From NCBI RefSeq assembly GCF_000711695.1, contig NW_013546884.1, forward strand, positions 1-36,832: a stretch of 36,832 nucleotides of DNA, read 5' to 3'. The notes beneath the pieces are model-generated. The model searched no databases and was not told where the DNA came from. It was given only the letters and a program-made list of their open reading frames with translations. The DNA comes from Tilletiaria anomala UBC 951 (Eukaryota; Basidiomycota; Exobasidiomycetes; Georgefischeriales; Tilletiariaceae). Positions 1-10,441 of the stretch are shown one piece after another. The position numbers and the translations under genes are program-made. Numbering within the stretch: the first letter of the stretch is position 1; each line of letters opens with the position of its first letter.

Positions 1-273
1 TAGCTGAGCATGGGTGCGCAGAGGGGACCGGGAGACGCTCGTCGATATGCCGATGTCACCGCCCATGTTGCCCCAGCACTGAATGCATCGTCACCTGTTC
101 CTTTCGTCCTTCACAATAATCTCAAGGACTCAATCATGATACATTTTGAATCTGAGCTCAGGCAGGACGCGTGGCTTCCTTCTATTTTATACCCCAGCCA
201 TCAGCTATGCTGGGGCCGATGAGGCTTTACAGTGAATACACATACATGATGACATGAGAGCGTCAATGTGCTT

Positions 274-2366
274 CTATCGCTGTGCGTAGCGTCGGACCTG
301 GTTTGGATTGCCTGCTCGTCGGTAGATCAGCACCAGGCTCAACACAGTAGCTGCGACAGCGCACCAGGTGGTGATCACAAAAACGGCCCGATAGCATTCT
401 TCACCGTCTACGCATTCGTGCGTCGCTGATTTCTTTGGGACATGTGAGTCGTAGATGCTGTGCCGAACCAAAGAGAAAAGGGTCAGTTTACAAGTGATTA
501 TCGGCCCAGAACGGCTAAACACCTGCACTTACCGCCCAAAAAGAAGGTTGAAGACGTTGCCAGCAACAACAGGGCTGAGGCTGACGTAGCCCCAATTTTG
601 GCTAAAATTCTTCAACCCAAAAAATTCCAGATTGAGACTGGGACAGATGCCAAAGAGCGTGCCATACATGAGCCCCGTGGATCCAGAGACGACGAGAAGC
701 ATCTTGATGGACGTCACAGTGTTCGGCGCGGCGGCGAGCGACTGGGAGAGGATTGCAAGGCCGCAAGGGAATAGAAGCATCCAAACTCGTAGGCGCGTAT
801 TACCAGACAGATTGACAGTCAAATCGGCCATTAGGCCTGTAAAGGGGAACAGGGGCAGGGCAAGTCAGACCGTGGGAGTGGAAGGAATAAGACGCAACCA
901 GAGCGTCCAACGCACCGATGAAGATCCGGCCCAGAGCATTGCCAATGCTGATGGCAGATACTTGGTGAGCTTGGTATTGCTGGACCACCGCTGCGTCGTC
1001 TTTTGCTAGCGCACCCAGCTGATCTGAGCCTATTGCTTCATACCTACTAAGCGGCCACCCAGCTCCCTTGTTCCCAGTCCCCCGATTGTGGTTGTATCGC
1101 CACAACGTGCGTGTGATGGTACCAACATTGTTTATCAGAAGCAATCCAGCTCCCGAAATGAACGCCATGATCAGAAAGAGCAGTATAAAGTCGATGCACT
1201 TCAGGAGTTCAAGCCCGGTAACATCGAGGGCCACACCAGGCTGGGGATTGCGCTTTGCGCCGGGCTGGCGACGACGCGACGACTCAGGTTCGAAGAGCAG
1301 ACCCGCAGACGGGCTCGCAGGCTCCACGTCTTCGCGGTTACCATACGCTGGCGTTGTGCGAGTGATATGTCCGCGGCATACGTCGGCATTACGTTGCGTC
1401 GCAAAGTGGTTGGCACTATCCTCGTCGGCATCGCCTTGCTCCAACATGGTCTCAGCTCGAGCGAAAGCGATCGCGCTGAGATCGGAGCTCGTTCGCCTCC
1501 GAGAGTACGACACTGTGCTCGATGGACTTCGTGCAAGCGATGTGCGATGGTAGGGTCCATCTGCCTCCTGTTCCCCATTCGCATCGGCGAGTGCTGACCC
1601 CTCGGCGGCAGGTGGCAAGATGCGAATGACAGCCAAACCGATAAGGAAGCTTACGACGCTCCCGATCGCTAGCAGCAGCAGATAGTCTTGCATATTTCCA
1701 GGAAACAGGGTGTGACTGAGGGACGAATAGACGAATGCGCTGAGGCCAAACCCAGAGAGCACCAGCGCCGTTGCGCTGCCGCGTCGATTCCCGCCCCACG
1801 ACTTTGCTTGGGCATTCATCGCAGCGGTGAAGGCTCCTGAGTTTCCCAAACCCGTAAGGAGGTTCAGAAAAACGATGGCCGGGAATGAAAATGGGTGCTG
1901 CGTGGACGGCGGCGCTAGTTTTGTGTCCGCAGGCTCTTCGCCCTCCATTGCTTGTGGCAATTGATAAGAGAGCGAGAGGCCCCAGTAGCCAACGAGCACC
2001 ATGACTGCACCGGAAATAAGGGCACTTAACGAAGTCATCAAGTCGAGCAGCTGTCAGTCTATGATGGGCCGCTGCTGAGGTCTAGGAAAAAACTCACCTC
2101 TTCGGGCCCCTACGGTCTACCCATCGCCCCCAAAGCGGCCCACTTAAATACACACCCGCATTTCCAGCCAACCCGACGACGTTGATCTGGGTGCTAGTGA
2201 GATGTGCAATGTCCTGCAGCTGTGGCGCAAAGGAAGAGAATGCATAGTTGGACCCAGCTGAAAGAGCAACAAGGGTCGAACCGAGCAACGATAGGATGCG
2301 AGTGTGCGAGGAGGCTGATGCCGATGATGCGCTCAAAGGCTGCGCAGAGGTGGATGGTCGCGACAT
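274..2366 (-). CDS. MCH1: MCH1-type major facilitator transporter
   Basis: Membrane transporter of the fungal Mch1 group (monocarboxylate-transporter-like MFS; the yeast protein is reported at the vacuole, substrate not settled). Four exons: 2366-2098, 2024-916, 836-533, 457-274, giving 621 aa. After a Ser/Thr-rich N-terminus the first membrane segment precedes SNYAFSSFAPQL; the MFS loop signature GRWVDRRGPKS spans the first splice junction. NNVGTITRTLW and HQVSAISIGNALGRIFIG lie in the C-terminal half, and NVFNLLFGRIYDSH crosses the last junction. A disordered Ser/Arg-rich loop of about 150 residues separates the two six-helix halves, as usual in this family. Intron 1 needs the acceptor at 2025; the nearer AG at 2051 leads to a stop. 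The start is the first in-frame ATG; upstream in-frame codons include only GTG. It is tandem with the OTU gene upstream on the same strand. Family assignment is confident, substrate unknown. Confidence 0.85.
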
Positions 2367-2748
2367 GACTGGTAGTCCACGCACCTCAACAGTGTTAGGA
2401 AACGCACGGACAGCACGAGATACCGTGTGCAGCACCCCAATGTCTGTGTAAGAAAGGCTTGTAGGGGATCAAGAGTATGAAAGTAAGGAGGTAAACAAAT
2501 TCACAAGGAGCAACGTCTGATTACGTTGCTTCATCCAGATTCTACCTGCCTCACAACTCGATTCTCACCAACACCTCGATGCTCGACAGACGATATGCTC
2601 AATGCAATCGATCAATATTCATGTTGAACATTTTTGAAGCTAAGCACTAGAAATGGGCCAGTCGAATTTATCCAAGCACTATTAGGCACTGAAAGTGTCA
2701 CTATATAAATTCCATCTTTGCAATCGATCGCCCAGGTACCTGTGGCCT
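2367..2748. other. Intergenic: MCH1 promoter and OTU2 3' flank
   Basis: This 382-bp gap separates two minus-strand genes. It must hold the OTU2 3' end and the MCH1 promoter. An AT-rich TATATAAA-like stretch at about 2702-2709 lies just past the OTU2 stop and could serve 3' end formation. I see no gene here. Confidence 0.5.
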
Positions 2749-4268
2749 TCAAGCTTTCTTTCGAAGTGAGTTATAGTGCTGTGCAAAGTGGTGGCGTTAA
2801 TACCGCTCAGCAAAGCAGGGATCATGCATAAGCAGCAATGTGAACTTGCAAAGACTCACCTCTCCTAGCCCATACATTCTGCGATGATAGCTGATATACG
2901 CAGCTGAATCACCGGTGACTCCCGCTGAGCTGCCATACTCTCCCTCGCCAACGTTGAGCGTTGGATACCCGACTTGTACTACCTTGATCTGCGTTCGGAA
3001 GGCGCGTGACAGCGCCAGAATTTCTGGCTGGCCACCCCAGACGCCCGTGTTCTCCACTGCGTCGCAATAAGAGAAGTAAATTCCTGATGGAATGAGCAGG
3101 GATTGCAACAAGGTCAGGATAACATACTTTGATCTCAGTTTTAAGGCTTGGCTAGTACCACCTGCACATACTCACTATCTTGCTCATCTTTACTATCATT
3201 GCCGGCTTTCCCTGTGTCAGAATTGAAGATCCCAGCCATCTTCTCATCCGAGTCTGAGATGAAAGGCATAAAGTCATCAGGGTTGTCTCTCATCTCCTTT
3301 GCGGCGGCTCTCCTTGTATCTTTGTACGTGAGCGCTTCCGCATCTCCGCCTGTAGCGTGGCGTGCGCCGTGGGTGATGGATACCAGGCCTCGCAGGATGT
3401 TCAGCTGGTCTGCAACAGCAGCATACAGACAATGACCGTCGGGCTCGACTTCGTGCACTACCCTTCCTAAGGCACGGCACAGCTCGTCGATTCCACGCCG
3501 CTCGATTGCCGCTTCGTCAGGCTTCCCGCCATTTGATTTGAGCTCCATTTCGGCTTCTTGACGTGCTGCTTCGGAAGCTGCAGCACGGCGCTCCAGCCGC
3601 ACTTTAGCACGATTCGGCTTGCGGCCTGTTGACCCCAGTCCTGACTGCTGCAGCGAGGGTGAAGCGGAACTCGCTATAGAGCTCTCATCTACCGGAAGCG
3701 CTCCAACTTGGAATTTTGGCGAAGGTGCATTACTATTCCTTCGTGCATGAAAAACGCTCGATAACCCTTCGCACCCTTGGGAGTTAGCATAATTGCCGTG
3801 AGGAGCTGAAGTGCCAGCATGGATGTGACTCCGAATTCCGTCTAGAAATCTACCTGACGCGGCCTTGAGGTCTTGAGAAATACGTTTACCTGGGTTCTTG
3901 GAGGCTTCAGATTTAGTAGATGGAGAAAGGGAGCCGCCTGTATCTTGGCTTGGGATAGAAAGGGAGGTGCCGCTCGCACGTCCTTGCGCCTGAGCATGCG
4001 AAGCTGGCCCTCCTGAAACGGATAAGGCGTCCCCGCTTTGTCGGTTGCCATCTGAAGCTGTACTCGCAGCCTCAGATTCTTCAGCGTTGTTCTGCCTGTC
4101 TGCAGATGCAGCGTCCCGTGCATCCAAACTTGCTAGGAGAGCGTCTGCGATGTCAAACCCGTCGTCGCCCGGTTGCGCATCGACACGTTGCGCCTCAATG
4201 TCTGCCCGAAGCGAGTCGCTATGCACCGGCCCGGACGGTCGCGACGTTTTCTTCTTTCTGCCCGGCAT
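2749..4268 (-). CDS. OTU2: OTU-family deubiquitinase (OTU2/OTUD6-like)
   Basis: Cysteine protease that removes ubiquitin; yeast Otu2 is known to act on monoubiquitinated ribosomal protein eS7 during 40S recycling. Exons 4268-3176, 3083-2860 and 2778-2749 give 448 aa. Residues 1-215 are Ser/Ala-rich and look disordered. Residues about 218-250 form a basic then Glu/Ala-rich helix (NRAKVRLERRAAASEAARQE), typical of this branch. The OTU domain runs from about 270 to 446: nucleophile Cys280 in EPDGHCLYAAV, then YCDAVENTGVWGGQPEI, and catalytic His440 in HYNSL. Both introns have GTGAGT donors, and the joins restore DRIYFSYCDA and YGLGEHYNSL. The last exon is only 30 nt. The protein is longer than yeast Otu2 (307 aa) because of its N-terminus. 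OTU identity is sure; orthology to OTU2 is likely. Confidence 0.88.
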
Positions 4269-6154
4269 TGGCGCAATTCCCAGCGCTCAGACAACGATGC
4301 AGGGTATGTCTGTCGTCCTCAGCTTGCCAGAGCCGCACATCGGTGTCGGCCTCAGAGCATACAGCATGAATTATCGCCACCATGCTGCTGCCAAGCATTG
4401 GACGGCCAACTATTCACTGAATGTACATTAAAAAATGGAAGCACCTAAGAACATTGGGATCACGAACTTTTCTGTTTTTCTTTTGTTTTGGTGAAGAAAG
4501 CGCGCCATTTCACACCGAATCTGCAGTAGAATGCAGTCTCGTACGAACTACGTACATTTCAGCCGGCTCAATAAACTCTTGGGAATCCCCATTTTCTTGC
4601 GCCTGTTATTTAATTATAGATTGGAATCAGGATCTAGGGTTTGGGAGAGACTTGCGTCTACCCTGTGCGCAGACCTGTTTTAAATAGCCAACATAAATGA
4701 AGTATGTAATCGTTAAGGATCCCATGCCATTCTGGAGAAAACGAAAGAAGGAAAATAAAGAATGGAACATAGCGCATGCACGTGACCATGAAAAGGGACG
4801 CGTCACGGGAAGATTCATTCGTTGCATTTTGTAGATGAACTTTATCACCGCTTCGAGGACACCCCAACGGTCAAAGTCATCTCTGCATCCTATTGCTTGA
4901 CGTGATGCGGATGGATCAAACGACAACAGTCCGACGACCAGGCGCAAGCCGGCGGTGTCTTTACTCCTTTTACTCCTTTAGCAACAGATTGCGTTCGGAC
5001 ATATCTCTCCCGTGTCGCCAACGGAACCGAATTTCTGGGCTGGATCATCTGCGGCCGTCTGCACATATAGTGCTGACCGCGACAGGCAGCTGCTAAGCAG
5101 CCACCGGCCGACTTGCTGCAATTGATAACTTTCTGCGGAGTTTAGGCTTGTAACGCCTTGTGCTTTTATCCCTGAGCCTGCCAGTTCGTCAGGACTGCCA
5201 TCAACTCCCTTGGCAGCTCTAAAGCGGTACACAGATCTTCGAAAAGCAAATGGCGATGTCGCTTACTGGCAGGGTGACCAAGGAGGAACTGCAAGTGTCG
5301 TCAACGGCTGCTGCTCATGACCAAACATGCATCCCAGAAGCATTTCACTAGCTCGCTAACTGTACATACGTCCCATGTCTGCCGCGAAGCTTCGAACGGA
5401 AAAACAGCATCGCAAGAGGCCTCCTGTGCTGAATCGTTGGCCCCCAAAGTTTATCAGGGTTGGGGGATGGTCGCCATACCTCATGCATCTTGTCGGAACG
5501 GCGGTCTCAATGCTGCTTTCGATAATTGGCCATTTTCCATGGCTGGAAATTAGCCAAGTTTGGGCCGAGCTTTCCATAACTTGTCGTTGACATGCGTGCT
5601 GACCCAAGTCTGGTTGAGGGTCCAAGCGATTGACAGCTGTCGCCCAATCATTGCAAGTATAGCTCGACAAATTTCCTCCCGAAGCGATCGCTCGCCTGAA
5701 TCGTCACCACCCTTGGACTCACTCGGTCAAGCAAGCTGATTATGAAACATTTGCGTAACCAGGTCAAAGTCCATGCTTGAGAGCTTTAGACTTTGAGAAC
5801 TCCGCTAAGCATGGCCTGCTTGATCAAACTCGGACACCAGCGATGACACTGCCACTAACGCTTCTTTGCATATGAAGCACTCCTTGTTTGGGTCCAGTCG
5901 TTCACATCCTAGCAAGTACGCTTGTCAGCTCTTCCTGGGTCACACTCATCCCCCATCCCAAAAAATGATTCCCAACTTCTCAAGCAGCGTAACCCTTCGA
6001 CCTGCCTTATCTTTCGGTTCAGTATGATCGGCAAGTCCTGCCAGCGTACAACAGAGGCTCGTGCGAAAGGAATTAGTCAATTGGACTGCCTTCGCTGAGG
6101 AGCGCCCGAACAACGTTCCTCTGCGGTGCGCTCATTTGCAGGTCGCTAGCGACG
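4269..6154. other. Long divergent intergenic region (OTU2 / MHYT gene)
   Basis: Some 1.9 kb separate two divergently transcribed genes. All open frames here are short (about 100 codons or less), show no recognisable domain and do not join through splice sites into a family I know. A CACGTG E-box lies at 4779-4784. The sequence just before the MHYT start (about 6130-6141) resembles a 3' splice site, so a 5'-UTR intron is possible. No tRNA, tandem repeat or transposon was recognised. Confidence 0.5.
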
Positions 6155-9100
6155 ATGTCGACACCTTCCTATCACACGCTACCGAGAGATAGACGATGGA
6201 GGATATGGTGGCCACGACGACGGCTGGAAAGCATGGTGTGCGACAACGAGCACGGGTTTCAAGAGGTCAAAGAAGTTGGCGGACCTGTTCTTGGCCTGGC
6301 CTTGAACCTTCCCACGACCGCAGTTGGAACAGGTCCAGCCGAGCCGCCTGTCGACAGCAGGGAGCCAAGACCAACTGAGCGGTGGGCAGAACAGGTGCAT
6401 TTCAACTCGACCAACGCCTCCGATGCGATTGACCACGAAGAACGCCCACGGCCCTCATTGAAGCGATGGCCTTATCGCGCAAAAAGCCTCTGGGCCATGC
6501 TTCAAGGGCCAATGTGGAACAGTGCTCTGCGCATCATTCTCGTTCTCGGTATGGTGCCAATCATACTCGCACTAATGCGTTCCGGCTCATCTTCGGACTG
6601 GCAGCGGAGTAATGGGAACTTCCCCCCGGGCGTCACAGCCTCGTCTCAAGGTGTCACTTCAGCCCAACGACATGCTCTCGTCCCTTTTGTGACGAACCCA
6701 ACAACGGCCGTGGCGACAGCACCCATTGGCGTGTCTTTATCAAAAACGTATGTCCCGACGCGCATCATTTTGTCGCTGCTTGTCTCCCTTTATGGGTCGA
6801 TCACCACATTAGAATTGCTCTCAGCGCGAGTAGGGAATACCGGCTTCTGGAACGTGGTCGTCTTGCTCGCGGCAGGCTGCTCCTTTGGAGCAGGAGCAAC
6901 ATGGCTGATGCATTTCATCGCCAACAACGCACTCTATCTCGGCATTCCAGACCCGTTGCCGCAGGACGTTTTCCCAATCATCTTTCAAGAGGCATTCATT
7001 TTCACGGACGATGGCGAACAAGTCCTTGGTCCGACAGGCCTCAAGATCATGACGCATGACGCCGCGATGCAGCTGCTGCATATGCGAGAAGACGTGCTGT
7101 TACCACTGTGAGTTGTGGGGCTGGCGGGATGTTCCTGCGAGCGAAACATGGAAGCGCTAACGCAGGTCCGTTTTTACCACACAAGTCTTTATGTCGGGCC
7201 ATGGTTCATCATCGGACTCATCCTGACCGCCAGCGCCTCGATGCTCTCTTTCGCCTTGATGAGCATCAACACTGCTCACCCTCGTTGGGATCGATTTTCT
7301 GGCATGTGCCTCAAAAAGTCTGATCGTTGGTCAGCAGCAGCCGACTTGAACCTAAGGCCAGGAAGGCGGGCCACGAAGCAAGACGAAGACCCGCTTTCTT
7401 CACTTGATCCACGGTCGGAGCTCGATGAAATCCATTCCCCTGCGCTCAGAGAGCGATGGAATGGGTCGATCTCCACGCTGGTTCCTTCATCACGGCGGGG
7501 GCGTTACGAAGAAGGGATGATCGAAGGAAACGAGCACGATGCAGAGCGGCAGCCGCCGTCAATATGTGACACGGCTGCCACCATGGTTCCCTCACCCATC
7601 GTAGCTGAAAGTGAAAACGAAAGCGAAGGAACAGCTGTGTCATGGACAGGCACCGAAGACTCTAGTTCGGCCTCATCCGCACTATCCCAGCGGCGTCGCA
7701 TCCTTCTTTTGACTGTGAGCGGCCTCCTGAACGGCGCTGCGATCAACGGAATGTGTGAGTTCTCCATAGAGCAGGGCTCCTCACTATTTCTCGGTGGTAA
7801 CTGAACACCTTTTCATCTCTCGCAGTCTATGCCGGACAAAAGTCATTCTTCTACCTGCGATACAATTACATCGCAGCATACGTCATCTGTGGCATTCTTG
7901 CCTCTGAAATTACTGTGGTTGCGGCTTTCATCCTCCTCTTTGAAGTTCTCAAGCCACGACTCCTCGATAACAGCTGGGCTAGGCTTCCTCTGGCTTTTGT
8001 GCTTAGTGGTGGCACGTGCCTGATGCACTACACGGCGAGTTTTGGCACCCAATTCTATCTTACGACCGATCAACTCGCCGATATCCTCTTGAACCCTGGT
8101 CGATGGAGGGCTGGGATGCTTGCCCGCGGCTTCGTCAGCGAACTGGCCGCCGGCCTTTCCGTAGGACTGGCATTCATCCTCATCTGCGTCGGCTTGGTTG
8201 CACATCGATCGAGCAGAAAGCAGTCTCAACATCGCAAGGCTTCGCCCCTTATGCTTGCAGTCTTCCTTTTCAACAAGCAGGGCAACGTGCTGGTTGACAG
8301 CCATGGGGTCGTTCCAATGGTCCGTCTGAACAAACTGGACGCTCCTTTGATTTCCCCGACACTGTCACCGAGCCTTCCACGCCCTGCTCAAGATGCATGC
8401 GCTACTCCTTCGCTCACTGCTCGCTTCATTATTTGGTGCCAGAGTAAAAAGACCACTATGTCAAATCAACCAACCCCTTCAGCTCAGGATATCACTTCCA
8501 TTTCCGCATTGCAACCGGTGTTCGCGCGGTGCGTTCATTTAACCGTCGATTGGCGGACACAGTCCTCTCTCGGGTGCACTGGCACAAAGACACGCTCTGA
8601 CTCGTTATCGACGGCGAGGTCTTCAAAGCTCCGCCCGGCCGCTCCTGAAACTGTTGACGCACGTCTCATTAACGATCTCAACAATTTTCTTCTCGGCGGT
8701 GGACTATCCGAGTGCACATGGCCAAATGACGCGTGCCGAATCCACGAAGGCCCTATGGAACAGAGCGGGACATCGCAAGGCTACAAATCGGATGTGCTTT
8801 TACGATGTTCTCGAGGCAACAGGCGCTTTGAAGATCTTTTCACTAAAGCGGTTGAAGAGTTGGCGGAAAAACTGTTCTGCGATGGTAGTGAGCGAGCGGA
8901 GCTTGGTTTGCTCTTTCACTCTGTACTGGATCTAGGTCGCGCAGAGACCGATCCGATGAAGAGTGGCCACCCCAACAGGCGTCGTCGATGTTCGGGCACC
9001 CTAGGGCAAATGATGGTTCTCACGCGCATCGTGGAGCCAACCACAGGACTAGAATCTGCCTTGCAACGTGGTTTCTTCTTTGCGGATCCAAGACCGGTGG

Positions 9101-10326
9101 GTCGTCGCCTGGCAGACAAGATTGGCCTTCAGCCGGAGCCTGCTCAGTTGCTCTCTAGCATCTCGTCGTTCGCTCTCGACAATGGACCCTCCAAAGGACA
9201 GATTCGCCCAGGCAGCTGCTATCTTGGCATCCTGATTGCGCGGTCATCGCTCAGAGCAGGCTTGGAGATCTCAGTTGACCCCATCCGCCGACACATGCTC
9301 CCAATGGTCGAGCTTGGCACCTTGTCCAAGGCAGACGGAAGCGAGTCATTCGGGGCTGTCGGCACACCTGAGCAGCTTCAGACTGCGATCACATCGATTG
9401 GTAGCCGCTCTCTTTTGGAGCTGCTACAGCAGAGCTCAGCGCGGACAGAAGAGTGCAGCGGATGGGCGCCGCAGCTAGTAAGAGGAGACAAACAATCAGC
9501 GCAGCAATGCGATTTTGTTCAGCAAGCGCAGCACGACATCGATCTCACCTCTCTCATGTGTCGCACGGCCACGACATGGCTGGAAGCCACTTTTGGCCCA
9601 GCTCTTGCGGCGTTTCTCGTTGCTCGCCTTGTCTTGGTTCCTACTTTGGAACCTCTTTTACTGTTAAAGCCTCATTCTCACGAACAAGCCTACCTGCTGA
9701 CGTTCAGCGCAGTCGTCTCTCCCGACGTGAACGTTCCGCGTGGTCTGACTTGGTCCTCGTATACCCTATTCGAGATCTACAACTCCTCCAACCTCAGGGC
9801 CATGCCGCCCCAAAGTCGACGAAGCTCGAGAGTTGTACCAGGTATTACGGACCCCACCACGGGAAACAGGCCATTCTCGCGTTTGTCACGCGTGAGCCTA
9901 CTTACGCGACGTAGCTTTGACCTGGGCCGGCATTTAGACGCTGGTCCTCCAAGGCGGAAGTCGATCGCCACTTGTCCAGCTATACAAGTTCATCCGCCTG
10001 CTGAAGAGTCGAAAGTTGGAAGAATAGTGCAGTCCAGATTCGAAGACACTGGCGACTTCATCTTTCGACAATCGTTCGCATTCAGCGCCCCTCGCCCTTC
10101 GATGCCGGAAGAACTTATTGCACCAGACTGCCTCGCAACGGCGTCTTCGCCGCACTCAACTCAGAGATGTGCTCCGCTACCCCTGCAGCAGGAACTTCTG
10201 CCACCGGTCGTGAAACGGGAACCCGACATCTCGTGGATTAAAACAGTGTTAAGGGAAAGATTGGGGGTACATGGCCCATTTTCCTTCGAGGACGCAGTGG
10301 CTAGAGTCGATTGGACTGTAATTTGA
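6155..10326 (+). CDS. MHYT-domain multi-pass membrane sensor protein
   Basis: Predicted integral-membrane signalling protein. MHYT domains were proposed, from bacteria, to bind a metal (probably copper) and sense a diatomic gas; no fungal function is established. Exons 6155-7107, 7186-7754 and 7826-10326 give 1340 aa. A Pro-rich N-terminus precedes a membrane segment at about 122-141. Seven further helices run from about 200 to 635. MHYT motifs are LMHFIANN (His253), GMFYAGQ (Phe508 where family members have His) and LMHYTASFG (His575). After the last helix a basic stretch leads to a segment at about 645-690 (VFLFNKQGNVLVDSHG) that I recall from other fungal MHYT proteins. About 650 further residues have no domain I recognise. 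Intron 1 has a good branch site (GCTAAC) and uses the AG at 7185; intron 2 splits the Phe508 codon. It converges with the next gene, 115 bp away. Confidence 0.82.
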
Positions 10327-10441
10327 ATCTATGCTGCTGCAGAGAGCGATTGTGCCGTTTACAATGATTGTTGAAATGCTACATGGTTTGTGGCCTCCGC
10401 GATCCAGGACTAAACAAACAGAAGGTAACAACAAAGAGAGA

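Noticed and set aside
1280-1300. GGTTCGA sequence resembling a tRNA B box
   Set aside because: It lies inside MCH1 coding sequence with no matching A box or cloverleaf arms. No tRNA was found in the window.
2025-2097. Apparent frameshift between MCH1 exons 1 and 2
   Set aside because: It appears only if the nearer acceptor at 2051 is used. The acceptor at 2025 keeps the frame and restores the MFS motif, so the gene is intact.
4627-4947. 106-codon minus-strand frame with hydrophobic stretches
   Set aside because: No recognisable family, no supporting splice partners, and its length is expected by chance in this interval.
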